Below, in pieces: positions 35,585 through 46,975 of a stretch of 64,000 nt of DNA. The stretch covers positions 130,765,708 through 130,829,707 of the forward strand of contig OZ038381.1 in the NCBI GenBank assembly GCA_964036045.1, written 5' to 3'. The notes under the pieces were generated by a model. That model was not told the origin of the DNA. It searched no databases and saw nothing but the letters and a program-made list of their open reading frames with translations. Position 1 is the first letter of the stretch, and each line of letters begins with the position of its first letter. Source of the DNA: Eutreptiella sp. 'Long Island Sound 2002'. Taxonomy: Eukaryota; Euglenozoa; Euglenophyceae; Eutreptiales; Eutreptiaceae. The position numbers and the translations under genes are program-made.

Positions 35585-35904
35585 CTGATCGCCAGGAATT
35601 ACTGTCGAAAAAGCTCTGGCAATCTCTTCCGCCTTGGCAAGAAGAACCTTCTTACGGATGTCTCCAAAAAGGTCCGTATCAACTGAGTCTTGAAGGTAGG
35701 TGGGTCGGGTGCCGACATTCTAGAGATCATTCTCGTGATCCAGCTCCTCCAAAAGGAACCTTGAAAGCTTCCACATGAGGTTTTTCGTAGAAAACTCTGA
35801 ATTTGCGGCGCGACATAAAATTTTTGTTCGCCCGTGCACTGAAAATTGCTTTCGATGCCGATCGTATTGGAGAAGAGGGAGACGAGGCGGATCCATTAGA
35901 CGAC
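35585..35904 (-). pseudogene. Element B linker upstream of RT
   Basis: Continuous with the RT frame except for a TAG near 35,720. It reads NVGTRPTYLQDSVDTDLFGD after the stop and SKFLLEELDHEND-like sequence before it. On the other side of element C the frame continues as ECIFSYIDPSDAEGD, so this is the spacer between the Dam-like domain and RT. Confidence 0.6.
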
Positions 35905-35908
35905 GGAT
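35905..35908. repeat. Target-site duplication of element C, left (GGAT)
   Basis: GGAT before the LTR start TGACGC. The identical 4 bp follow the other LTR at 53,434-53,437. Confidence 0.9.
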
Positions 35909-38900
35909 TGACGCATTCCCGTGGGGGGCTTGGCCACAGGACGCTGCGGCGGACACGCACAAGCAAGCAGGCAGGCAAAGCACTGCGCTCACAAGGGCAT
36001 CCGCATGATCGTGTCATGTGACGAGGCGTTTCAGGATGCTTGCCACTCTGAAACAAGGGAACAAAAGCATGTACAGCAACACTTCAGGATATGTACACAC
36101 AGGGTTAAGACTGGACTGGGGGAAGGGCATCACAGGACAATAGACACTCAGTCCCAACTCATATCCCAATCCCAGGTCCAACCCTCCCAGTAGCTCGCAG
36201 GGGCGGGGGCTCAAACACAACCCATGCCCTGCCCAGTCCGGACCCTGAAACCCTGCCAATGGGGGAGGGTGTCACGCCCAGCCACAGGCGAGTTCCTGGA
36301 AACCAAGGGGCTCCAAGGCCAACCGACAGTGGCTCCCCATGCTCCCTTGACAGCGGGTCCCAGCTCCCTTCTGAGCTAGAGAAAGGGCCCCGCTATTATC
36401 CCCTAGGAGTTGGTAGCTGAAAATGGGCTGTTTCAGCCAAGACTGATATTAGCTCAAAAAACTCCAAACGTGACCTCTCGTCCGGACCCGCCAGAGGCAG
36501 GGACCCTCTGCCCTTCAAGTACGAACTCACCGAAGCCCTCACCCAACCTGGTTCCCTCTGAGCCCCGGGCATCAGGGCACCACGGGTTCGTCAAGTGGGG
36601 TCATGATGCCAGAATCACCAAAACTGGCGTCATCCCCACGCGTGACTCGCCCGGCCCGGGCGAGGCCAATGGCTCAAAGGATAGGTGGCCGGACCTAGGA
36701 CCTTTATCTGAGGGCACAACCTGAAATTACATCAAGACTTCGTATGGGCATAGAGATATGGGGCCGCCGATTGACCACACGGGGGGGTGAAATTAGGGTC
36801 CCAAAAGGGGGTCATTTTGGCTCCTCAAAATGAGCCAAAATTGATGGTGTTCCTGAACGTATATCTCCACGCCGGCTTGCAGATCAGATCTGCCATTCCA
36901 CACGCAATGGACCAGGAGTCCAACCCATACTCCCATGCACTTGGCTTGCAAAGATCTCCATGCCACTCGGCGTGGTGACAATCCAAATTGGGTCCACAAC
37001 TGCCAAAATGGCAAAATTGGTCGTCTCGGTTGACCGACCAGGGTGGGAAACCTTGGCGATATTGACGCGCCAAGCCTTGATTCACAACCCTTGATATCCC
37101 TTTGGTCCCATGCACACGGTTATGGCTTGCTGTCACACTGGCTGCTTGCTGTTCATCGAGGGGATGAACACGCGGATGGGGCAGAAAGCAGTATGCGGTG
37201 AAACGGGGGAGATCATGGATCGCACCAAAAGTTGAAAAACTCCAGATGAGCGAGAGGAGCAAATACAGAACTCAATGGTGTTCAACCCATTGTCATATGC
37301 TACAATATTCGCGTTTCCCTCCTGGCTAGATCCCGTGCCCCTCGGAGATATGGTAGTTCCAATATGGGTCACAATGGCAAAGACAGGGAAATTTGGCCAG
37401 AATGGCCCGCACTCATGATTCCATATCTCCATGGCCACGGCGAAGATTCTTCCAACCAAAGGTGCTATAGACACATGGGACTCGGGTCCCATATAATAAT
37501 ATATGCCGCTTGCCAACGCTCCTGGTCCCCTCTAGCTATTTTCCCCATTGGAGGGAAAGTGACACACAAATCGGGCAGGATGGCAACATACCCCAGATTG
37601 GGTGACTCACAACTCTTCGTTCGAGAGGAGAGGCCACATGGGGAAACACCCCATTCGATGCGAGTTTATGTGCCCTCTCAGAATTGCCCTTACCCTTGGT
37701 CAAGTGGCGCACGCAACCTCGGGCCAAACATTAACGGGGAGATGGGGTTTGTGGCCATTCTGGGCAAAACGGCGAAAATTCACCGTAAAATGTTCACTCG
37801 AAAAATCGTATCTCCATATTACAAGAGATATGAGCCTCGGGCGCTTGCATGCATGCAAACCGAAGCTTTGCTTCCCTTTTGCAACAAGGGTTGGGGTTCA
37901 AAGCATAATGGAAGCATTTTTAACACCCCAATCCTTGAAGCACACTATTTATCGGAAAAAGTGCATATATCGGCGATATTGGTATGTACATATCTTTGGG
38001 TCATTGAGGAACAAAAATATGAGCAAACATCTTTGGAGTAGGCCCATAGTAGGTGCCTCCAAGTATGCCCACTATGGTTAGATTGTCTCCGCCCACTCGT
38101 GTCGTTAGTCCTTGCATATGAGCGCGTGAGCAAGGAGGCAGTATGGCACGCGTCTCACAAGGCGACATCATATAACATAGAAGACAAGGTTGTAAAAATC
38201 AACCAAGCCATCCACGATGCCCCTCGTGGTCTCTACGTTACAGATTGCTTTGATTGAAGGCTCAACTTCCCATAGGCTTGGTGTACGAGCCTCCTGGGTT
38301 TGGCCATTTTGGCCTAATTTTCGACCAAAATTTGCCCTTTTTCAAAAAATGAGTTTTGGTACGCATTGAATTGCGTGGAGCCATCGTTGAGTTGGCTCGA
38401 AGAACGAAAATGTCCTAGGGCCTTTGGTCTTGTGAGCATTGTGTCCGGTTATTAAATTTCATGCTCACAATGCCACAAAGTTAGCGTTTGTGCACGCAAA
38501 CGACTTGGGTTTGCGAAACCCATAGGCTGCCTAAAACATCCCTATTGCCCTCTTCCCTATTGAGAGTGATATGCCCATGTGAAAGGGGCATGGATGAAAG
38601 GCATAGGGCGGGAATGTAGGGTTCCATCCGAACTCATGGTCCTTGAGAACCATGAATTCGAGCGATCGACGGAAAAGTTTGCGCGCTGATTTTCTCTCAG
38701 ACGCAACGGCGAAAAATTCTGGTGAACAAACCAGATGAAAGTACAAGAAAAACCCTCTGAATCCAGCTATCGAGTTCTTTTAGAACCTTAAGGGTACTCG
38801 AGAAAAATCGATCACAAAACTCGCCACGGAGAAGCGACGAAAGCGCGCGAACAGGCGACAACAGGCGGCGATTTCACGACAATTAGAAATCGCGGTAGAA

Positions 38901-39113
38901 ATCGGGTATTTCACCGATTTCTGACCGAAAATCGACCAAGACAATAAAATTATGGTAATTCTACATCGATTTAATGGTTAGAAATTGGATTCCAGATTTC
39001 GCGGATTAGAGAACAGGGATATCCCGCTTACAGCCGGTGTCAACGGCTTCCGCGCGGGTGCGACGGCTCACAGGCCTCCGGGCCATCGGCCATAGGTTCT
39101 GGGTACCGCTTCA
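35909..39113 (-). repeat. Element C LTR (3' for the minus-strand element)
   Basis: Contains recurrent palindromes: TGCCA-aaa-TGGCA at 37,001-37,013, GGCCA-gaa-TGGCC at 37,395-37,407 and GGCCA-ttt-TGGCC at 38,302-38,314. A hairpin ATTTTGGCTC/GAGCCAAAAT with an 8-nt loop lies near 36,814-36,842. An ATATCTCC/GGAGATAT-like word occurs about six times. Open frames inside have no known domain. Confidence 0.95.
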
Positions 39114-39126
39114 CCCCCCTCCTTAG
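39114..39126 (-). promoter_or_regulatory. Polypurine tract of element C
   Basis: The minus strand reads CTAAGGAGGGGGG directly before TGAAGCGGTA of the 3' LTR. It is identical to those of elements A and F. Confidence 0.85.
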
Positions 39127-40527
39127 AGCAAACCCTGGGGGGGGCTCGATAACACCCAAGCATGGCAGCAGGTACCCAGGACCATTCCCTGAAGGGGGGG
39201 GGTCACATCCTCACTTCAGGCCGATTTGCGGGTTAGGTTGCCCATTACAATCCCACGGTAAGACAGGTATGATGCTGTAGATGCCTGTAACTGCAAGGAT
39301 GGTATTGAGTATCAAATCCAGGGTCCTGGCGGCGATTGTTCGGCATCCAAAGGACCCGTTAACCCATACCAGGCGCACAGGGTGCCAGCTGCGACGGTCA
39401 CTACCACAGTGGCAGTGGCATACACGGCCAACATAGGCGTCACACGACGACCGAGGTGGTCCCACAGGTCGAAAGCTACCACAAAGATCCATTAGGCTAC
39501 CCCAGGCTTCCCAAGGCCGCAGTCTGGGGGAGAGTCCCCACGAGTCCTTTTTTGGGCGCACCATGTCCATATCCACGACGCGAGTCCAGAGTGGTAAAGC
39601 CGAACGAGCTCCTCCATAAGGGATCGGGCATCAAGGCTGTCTTCTCCCTCGCCCCATTACCATGAAGGCCATGCATGGGGGAGTCCCCATGCAGTCTTGG
39701 CGGAGGAGTCGACTCCTCAAACCACCAGTTTCCCAGGCAGACTGACCGAGGTCAGGACACCGGAGGTCGCCACCCGACTGCAAGTGCGTCTGCGAGTCGG
39801 TAGGCTCACACTGGGACTGACAGTGGCGGACGGCTGGGAGTGTAGTCAGGCAACTGGGCTTCCCGCCTGGCGCCATCAGGATCTCAGCACATCACAGCCA
39901 CTAGGGCACACGGTATCACGGGCACTCAAACAGAAGAATCTGTACTTAGGTACTGGTCCAGGCTGGACCTTATGTAAGAGCATGTACACGGCGAATCAGG
40001 GCGCCTTCGTATTCTGATTTGTGTCCCTTCGGGGGCTGACAACACTTAACATACAGATGCACATATCCTGGAGAACAGAAAAATAAGCAATAAACGGGGT
40101 AATAGGCGTGTAAACACACTCTGGACAGAGCGCCAAACCACGCCCCGGTCAGGATAAGGAATATGCAGGAGGGTGGACGAAAAGACGCCTGAGTTCAGGC
40201 CATATATAGTCTGCAGACACACGTTGACTGGTGTGGATCCCGCAAGTGCCATGGGACCAGACCACACACCCAAAAATCGCAAGCGGCATCCGTTGCGCAA
40301 CGTCGTATGGGCTTCAAGTCCCTAAGAGCTCAGAATATGTCAAGGTCAGTCGCCCTGCCTGGTTTCCCAAGGATTCAGCAGGCGGGGAGTGACGAAAAGG
40401 AGTGGAAGAGAGGGGCCATCCTCCCCTGGATTCAGCAGGGGGGGGTATATGGCCACTCAGATGGCATGGCACCGGAAGATGGAGGAGAGCAAGCAAGTGA
40501 GGGACGATCCGTCGACCAAACAAGTGC
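39127..40527 (-). other. Element C 3' untranslated region
   Basis: About 1.4 kb between the chromodomain stop and the polypurine tract. The longest minus-strand frame (39,576-39,211, 121 codons, cysteine pairs CHCHC) has a hydrophobic stretch but no convincing envelope or other known motif, so I treat the region as non-coding. Confidence 0.5.
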
Positions 40528-40561
40528 TCAAACTGCATCAGGGGAGAGCTCGGGGCGGTGA

Positions 40562-40933
40562 TCAGGCGCCCCTGGCTGCAATCGCCCGGGTGAGTGCCTC
40601 CAAGTCCGAGACGTGGAGCTTGGTCTTGTGCTTGCGGATGTAGTCCATGAAGGGGGTGTTAATCCGCAGCACAAACGAGGAGACGGGTTCCCAGGTGTCG
40701 TGGGACGGCCCATAGCCTCGCCAACGAACCTTGAACTCCAGACCTCGAGGTGCCGAGGCTTTCGGACGATGGGCCAGGATCTCCTCGACAGTATAGTCGT
40801 CCTGCTCAGCATAGTCGTCGTCCGAATCAGCCTGATGTGCGGCATGGTCGGGGGACACATGTTGGCCACGGAGGTCGGGTTCCTGCACACGGAGCTGACT
40901 CTCGTGGCGCTCCCAGAACTGTCCGTGACCCAC
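40562..40933 (-). pseudogene. Element C chromodomain
   Basis: The frame contains DYTVEEILAHRP, then FKVRWRGYGPSHDTWEP and SSFVLRINTPFMDYIRKH, a textbook chromovirus chromodomain. It lies in a different frame from the integrase core (41,700-40,528), whose reading becomes meaningless after FKPGVVVRRR, so a frameshift lies near 40,950. Confidence 0.85.
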
Positions 40934-42177
40934 CTTGATGCGATAGTTGTCCTCCTGCGGACCACCACTCCGGGTTTGAACCAGGTTTTGGTGCGGTCGG
41001 TGCCCATGGGGCGGGGTCTGGTCACCCGAACCGGGTCTCCCACCCTGAACTTTTGCGCTGTCGAGCTCGGGGCGGACTTCTGACGCTCGGCATGCTCCTT
41101 CTCCAGCTGCTGGCGGATGTCCCGCGCCGTTGCCTCTTGCCGCGCAAAGAATTCCTTGGCATCCATGGCCATACCATCACCCGACAAGGGAAGTCCCCGA
41201 CCCAGGGGGTCCCTGCCGAACACAATCTGGTGAGGGGACAAACCACCCGGAGTGGGGGTGTCATGATCGGCCTTCAGAGCGGGCCACATCTCCTCAAACC
41301 AGTTCCGACGTGGATTGGTGATGTGAATCATGCTTAGCTTCTCGAACAGCTGCCTTCCAGCCACTTCAGCCCGGCCATTAGACCGGCTGAGATAGGCGAC
41401 GCTCTTGGCAAGACCTATTCCCATGAGGGAACACATGGCCTTGAACCAGCCACCAGTAAACTGGGGCCCTCGGTGACTGCAAATGGTGCGGGGGATGTCA
41501 AAGTCGGTCAGCCAATGACGAATCATCATGACTGCCACTTCCTTGGCAAGCAACCCCCTTTTGCGTGCCGGAGCGGCTACTACATAGCCGCTGTGGCGGT
41601 CCACACGAAGGACCACACAGTCAAAGGTCTCCTTGCCTATGTGAACTTCAGGCATGGAGAAGACGTCCATGGCCACGCTCTCCGTGGGATGGTCAGGCAC
41701 CGGAGTTTATTGGCCTTCGCCCTTGACGTTCCGGTTGTCAGAATTGCAGGCCTGACAGACCGGGCAACCCTTTCTGACCTTCTTGATGGCGTTGTAAAGA
41801 CCGATCTGGTCGATCTCAAACCGGCGCTGCATGTCCAGGGCTTGCTTCTTGACCCCTGGGTGCATCATGTGGTGGTGCCAAGCCTCACACAGCTCGAGCA
41901 CCCGGGACTCTGGGACCAGCAGCTTACCATTCCGGTAGAGCTTGCCATCCTCCTCAGTCAGCCCCTTTGGCCACTTCTGCCCGTCATCAGGGTCGGTCAC
42001 AGCCCTATACTCGGCCTCAAAGGCCTCAGACTTGGCGTACTCGTCGGTCCAGTCGTCCTGGAGGCACGATTCAGGTAAGAGGTGCTTGTCGGACTCGGCT
42101 TCCTCAGGGCGAGTACTCTGACCGCTCTGCCCATCCTCTTTCCGAGGGGGGCATCCGCAGCCATGACGACGAAGCAT
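40934..42177 (-). pseudogene. Element C integrase, inactive
   Basis: The frame 42,177-41,707 includes LYRNGKLLVPESRVLEL and the zinc module HHHMMHPGVKKQ ... GCPVCQAC. An in-frame TAA at 41,707 is followed by the core: SVAMDVFSMPEVHIG (first Asp), VDRHSGYVVAAPARK and then ICSHRGPQFTGGWF, where the second catalytic Asp is His. SRSNGRAEVAGRQLFEKL holds the Glu. GLSPHQIVFGRDPLGRGLP is the usual C-terminal segment. In an active element this enzyme joins the cDNA ends to host DNA; loss of the second Asp and the stop prevent that here. RT is in another frame, giving a frameshift near 42,100. Confidence 0.85.
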
Positions 42178-43742
42178 GTAACACCCTCCTCCTCCATCAG
42201 GCGCTCCATTTCTATGATCTTCCTGGCCTCAGTGGTCTCAGCCTCATCGCCATGGGCAGAGACTTCCGTCATGCCCTTGCTGGCGGGATAGGCCCACCTA
42301 CTGAGACAGTCCGCCACGGTGTTGTCCTTGCCAGGGTCATACACAACCGTGAGGTCGAACTTGGCCAAGGTCTCATGCCATCTTGCCCGTCGGGAGGCGG
42401 GACCGGAGGGGGTGTCCACATGCTCTTTGTGCCATGACTGCAGACTCTGATGGTCGGTGCAGACGGTGACGGGATGGAGGGCTATGTGCCCAGCCCATTT
42501 CCTGAGAGCCATGACGATGGCATACGCCTCCTTTTCTCGGGGCGTCCACGTCCGTCTCTGGCCTTCCGCCAGGACTCGGCTCCAGAAGGCCACTGGCACG
42601 TGCCTCCCATCGACAAGCACTTGTTCCAACACAGCACCAACGGCGTAGTCGGAAGTGTCGGTGCGCAGGACGAACCCTCGGTCAGGATTTACGAGGTGCA
42701 GACCCACTGCGGATAGCAGCGCCTGCTTCGTCCCCTCAAAGGCATGGTCGGACTCTTCATTCCAGACCAGAGCCTTCTTGGACCCCTTCTTGGTCTCCTC
42801 TCGGTTGCCCTTGAGCATGGTCGTCATGGATGCTGCATACTGGGCATACATCTTGATATACCTCGAGTAGTAGCTGCAGAACCCCAAGTACGCCCGTAGC
42901 TCAGAGACCGTTTTGGGCTTTTCCCAGTGCTGGAATGCAGCCACCTTGCCAGGTATGGGCTTCCGCTGCCCGTTCCCAACTACGTGGCCAGCGAATACCA
43001 CCTCGCTTACTGCAATGGTGGCCTTGTCACTGCTGCCCGTGAGTTTGTGCCGAACCAGAAGGTCCAGCACTCTGGTGACGTCCCTCTCATGTGCCTCCAG
43101 GAGCTCCTCATAGCTCATACTGGGGTCCCCGGACGCGATGATCACGTTGTCCACAAAGGGCTCCGCACAGTCACGCACCGGCTTAAGCAGGTTCGCCAGC
43201 ATCCGCTGAAAAGTCGCATTGCCGTTGGTAACGCCCATGGGCTTCACCTTCCACTGAAGGGGTCCAAGTGGTGTGCTCATTGCTGTGCAAGCACGGGACT
43301 CCTCGGGGAGAGGCATCTGATGAAAACCATGTTTCAGGTCAATCACCGTGAAGATCCTCCGCCGGTGTTGTTTTTGCAGCATGTCCTCAATGAGGGGCAG
43401 CGTATAGCTGTCATGCTGCGTTCGGGCGTTTAGGCCGCTATAGTAGACCACGAACCGCCACTCTCCGGCCACCTTCTTGGGGAGGACGAAGCACGGAAAG
43501 GCCCACTCGGAGTGGCACGGCTCAAGCGAGCCTCTCTCGATGAATTCACGCAGCATCTTCTCCATGGCCTCCTTCCCCTCGCCCCTCAGGGCAAACTCCC
43601 GTTGTCGATACACACGGGGGTCCGGCTTCAGTCGTATCTTGGCCTCACCATACGGTCCACGCACTGGTGGGGAAAACACAGGCTTCCCGCTGAAGAAGGT
43701 GTCACCATACTTCTGCTTCAGCCTGGCCCTCAATGCCTGGAT
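41997..43742 (-). pseudogene. Element C reverse transcriptase and RNase H
   Basis: 578 codons uninterrupted. RT: PPVRGPYGEAKIRLKP, AFPCFVLPKKVAGEWRFVV, IFTVIDLKHGFHQMPLPEE (motif A Asp, residue 132), KPMGVTNGNATFQRML and the catalytic box PFVDNVIIASGD (residues 192-203). Its second Asp is Asn, which a single CpG-to-CpA change would produce (GACGAC to GACAAC). RNase H runs from FVLRTDTSDYAVGAVLEQ (about residue 354) through REKEAYAIVMALRKWAGHI and VCTDHQSLQSW to VVYDPGKDNTVADCLSRWAY. A TAG at 43,743-43,745 separates this frame from the upstream linker in the same frame. Confidence 0.9.
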
Positions 43743-45487
43743 CTACGGGCATTCATCGGACTCCGCCTTGGCCTTTCCGGGCACCTGAACCACTGAGCTT
43801 ACTTGCGGGGTGTCACCGCATGGTTTCGGCTCTGGTGGTCTTCCCAGGTGGCCCAAAGGGCCATCTCTGGTCTTGCCTCGGAACAAGTCACCAAAGGTGG
43901 GTGGGTTCCCGCCGATTGGCTCGTCCTGGCTGGACATGTGGTCCAGTACCCTCCTTACGAAGGTATTCCCATCATAGGAACCGGAGACGATGGAATCCAC
44001 TTCCCACCAGGCTTTGTCTTGGCCCTTGCCCTCACGCTGGCTTCCCCAGTCGTGAAAGGGCTGATCCATATACCCCTGAACCAGATCCAACTCCTCTTCA
44101 GTGAGGAGGTCCTCGGATTCTCCGATGTCAGAGGGGAAGCCGCAAAGCATTGCCGCCATGGCTCCGCTATGATGCGGTTGACACACACGAAGTCCGTGGT
44201 GTCGGCCTGTTCAAGGCCTCCATCCACATAGTGGAATTCCGTTGGCCATCTCTGGGGTGGCATGGGCTGTCCCTTAGCGTCCTGATAGACACTCTCTCCA
44301 GCCGGTAGGACGACCTTGTTTAAGGTCATGTTGGTCAGTGAGACCACCCAATCTCGGGTGCTTTCCTCCTCGGTGCATCCCATAGGAACAACCAGCACTG
44401 CCTTGGAGCGGTCCTTGCGAATCTTCGCTACCGCCCTTGGAATGTCCCATCGGGGGCAATGGATCCACATCAAACCCTGATCAGGACCCCAGTGCTTCTT
44501 CCACGCGGAGTCCTGGGTGCTCCAGTACTTCTCACAAACCTGAAGATGGGCAAAGGTTCCTGAAGAGAACGCATCCAAGGCCAGATCCGAAGCTCCCAGG
44601 TCCGCAACCACTCGGCTCGCCAGATCCGGCATTATACCGTACTCCTGGTTTGCTGGCCCAGCTGGCTCAGTCCCCGGCGTGGCTACTTCGAGGTGATTGC
44701 GTTCTGGTTGGATCCATTGGCACTCCACATGGTGCTCAGGTGACAAAAGCCACGAGAGCTGGTCCTCCTGGTACAGGGTCATTGAGGTCTGGGCCGGGAG
44801 AACGCCGGAGTCCGTCTCCATCATGAAGTCGTACCGAACGATCATGTCCCAGTCCATCTGGGCCTCGTAGAAGCGACCTTGCAGGAGGATTTCCTTGCTG
44901 GGGTCCGGGCGGCTCAGCTCACGGTGGTTCACAAACTGCAGCCCAATGGCCGCTTCCCTCGTGCCTCCCACCATGTACTGGCCGTTCTCCACCTTCAGCC
45001 TGACAGGCTTCCGACTGTCGGTCAAGCACTCTGGCGAAAGTAAGCCAGCCTTGACCAAGCTGACCTGAGCTCCCGTGTCGACCAACACGTCGAAGACCTT
45101 CTCCACTTTCCCGCATAAGGCACGGACCTTAAGGTGCAACTGCCGCTCACGCCCCACACAGCGCACAGCTTGCAAGCTCAGGATCTCCGGCTGTTCGAGA
45201 AGCTCAATAAGCGACTGGTACAGGTCGTGGACAATGGGCTCAGGCTGCCGATCTGCAGCATCGAGCTGCGGTCCCGGTGATCCTCCGAAACTCTCGGATA
45301 GATCTTGAAGCACATCAAATACACTCTTGGTCGTGAAGGATGGACGGGTGCAAGGGTTCGTGCCTTCACTTGCCCTCACCCTGCCACTGCGACTGTCTTT
45401 CGTTTTGGGTGCCGGACCGGGACTTCCGCCCGCGGCAATCCCTTTGTGCTCATTGTCTCCCGACTGGGATGGTGTGGCGCTTCCCAC
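43743..45487 (-). pseudogene. Element C aspartic protease and Dam-like domain
   Basis: The frame 45,487-43,955 (510 codons) has a retropepsin motif FDVLVDTGAQVSLVKAGLL around residues 132-150 (Asp at about 45,079), intact. Residues 300-370 (about 44,590-44,380) read DLALDAFSSG, then EKYWSTQDSAWKKHW, then MWIHCPRWDIPRAVAKIRKD and AVLVVPM. This matches the plan of the Dam-like/RNase H-like domain seen in element B, but the NPPF signature is degraded to HCPRW. A frameshift between 44,186 and 44,100 moves the reading to a frame that continues ESEDLLTEEELDLVQGYMDQ to the TAG at 43,743. Confidence 0.75.
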
Positions 45488-45538
45488 GAGACCATCCTGC
45501 GACCGCCCTAGCTGGGGCCCTCGGCTGCAGGGGCTCCG

Positions 45539-46975
45539 CTAAGGGGCGTCGGTTGTGGTAGTAGGGGTACTCTCCTCCGTATCAACCTCATTGACACCCT
45601 TCTTCTTTCCCCCTTTCTTACCCTTCTTGTCCTTGTCCTTCTCTTTGTTCTCCTTGTTCTTGTCGTCCGACTGGGGGACCCAGGACTTCTTGATCTCCTG
45701 GATCTCCTTGGCCAACTCAGTCCCCACCGACATCAGCTTGGAGAGCTCGTCCTTGATGACCTCCACCTTGGTCTCCCGGATACCCGCGGATGCACGCTTC
45801 TTCGACCCGTGCACCTTCTTGTGGGCCTCTGTGTCGGCCTTGTGGATGGGGCATGTCCAGTGGTCATGGTTGAACCCTTTGTTCCTCCCATAACACACGA
45901 AACAGCCCTGAGGGTGAGCTCTTATGAAGTCCCCAAAGGACAGCGGAGGGTCGCCAATGCGGCGGGGCTCCTTCTTCTCCTTCTTCTGACAACTCTTCTC
46001 CAGGGCCTTCCAGCTTCCCCGGTCGCTCCCTGCGTTCAGGTTGTTAGCCACGAAGGCACAAACGGCCATTTCGGCGGGCTCATCATCGTCGTCATCCTCG
46101 TCGAGAGCCTCATCGCCATCGGCTCCCGCTGGGTTCATGGCAGCTTCCCCGCCAGACCCCTCGCCAACGTAGTTGACGTCACAGTCACCGGCCCTCAAGC
46201 CGCGGTTGTGGTGCAGATTCCTGTACTCTTTCAGCACTTCCTCTCCGACCCAATCCAAGACCTCGTCGCAGGTCAGCCGCGCCGGGATGGACTGCCGACG
46301 AAGGGTCTGGCCGCCCACGTCACACTCGTCCAGGCGCAACATCGCGGCCTTCTCGCGATCGCCCGTGACGGTGATGAAGAGGGCTTTTCGCAGCTCTCGC
46401 TGCTTGACATCCCGCGCCACATGCTTATTTGCCCAAGCCAACACTTTTGGATGATACTCCTTGGGGAGCATCATCTTGAACGTGTGGTTGAACTTGGCTC
46501 TCTTGGCTTCCTCCTTGCTGACTCTCTTGATCCATGCCTCCGGCAGCATGGAGAGCAGGCGGGCCTGCTCCTCGCCCTCATTCCAGTCCTCCACGTTGCG
46601 GCGGAAGAGAGTGTATTGCCCCCAGAAGTATCGCCAATCCCGTAGGCGGATCTCCTGACCATCATGCTGAAGCTCAGGGGCCCTCCACCGCTTGGCAGCC
46701 ACCTGCGGAGCGTTCACCCGCTCCTGCCCGTTGAGCCACTTCTTGGCTTCCTTGGGGGTCTTGATTTTTCCCTCCTTGGTCGTCACGAAGTATCGCTTTT
46801 GGAGCACTTCCCGCAGGCGCCACGTGAACCGTTTGAAGACATATTTCTCCGCATCTGCGGGAGCCATGTCTTCAGTGACAGTCATCCCCCAATCGTCCAG
46901 CTTCTCCAAGAAGCGGTCGAGGTTGAGGGGGTTGCCATCGTACGTGGGGGACTTGATGTCTTCAGGTCTTCCCAC
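45539..46975 (-). pseudogene. Element C gag capsid and atypical zinc knuckle
   Basis: 478 codons. The start GRPEDIKSPTYDGNPLNLDR and the following WRYFWGQYTLF and RLLSMLPEAWIKRV are a Ty3-like capsid region. An acidic stretch DEDDDDDEPAE lies near the middle. A cysteine/histidine cluster CFVCYGRNKGFNHDHWTCPIH follows, spaced unlike the classic C-x2-C-x4-H-x4-C knuckle. The tail is lysine-rich (NKENKEKDKDKKGKKGGKKK). The frame ends at TAG 45,539-45,541 in the same frame as protease, so gag and pol are separated by a single stop followed by CGG. No true ATG begins the ORF; it is continued from the upstream frame across a frameshift. Confidence 0.75.

Noticed and set aside
36805-36845. CATTTTGGCTC resembling part of the dinoflagellate spliced leader
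   Set aside because: Only 11 bases match, within a hairpin of an LTR; the rest of the leader is absent, so it does not support a lineage call.
39211-39576. Envelope-like ORF in the 3' region of element C
   Set aside because: One weak hydrophobic stretch only, no signal peptide, cleavage site or coiled coil; more likely untranslated sequence.
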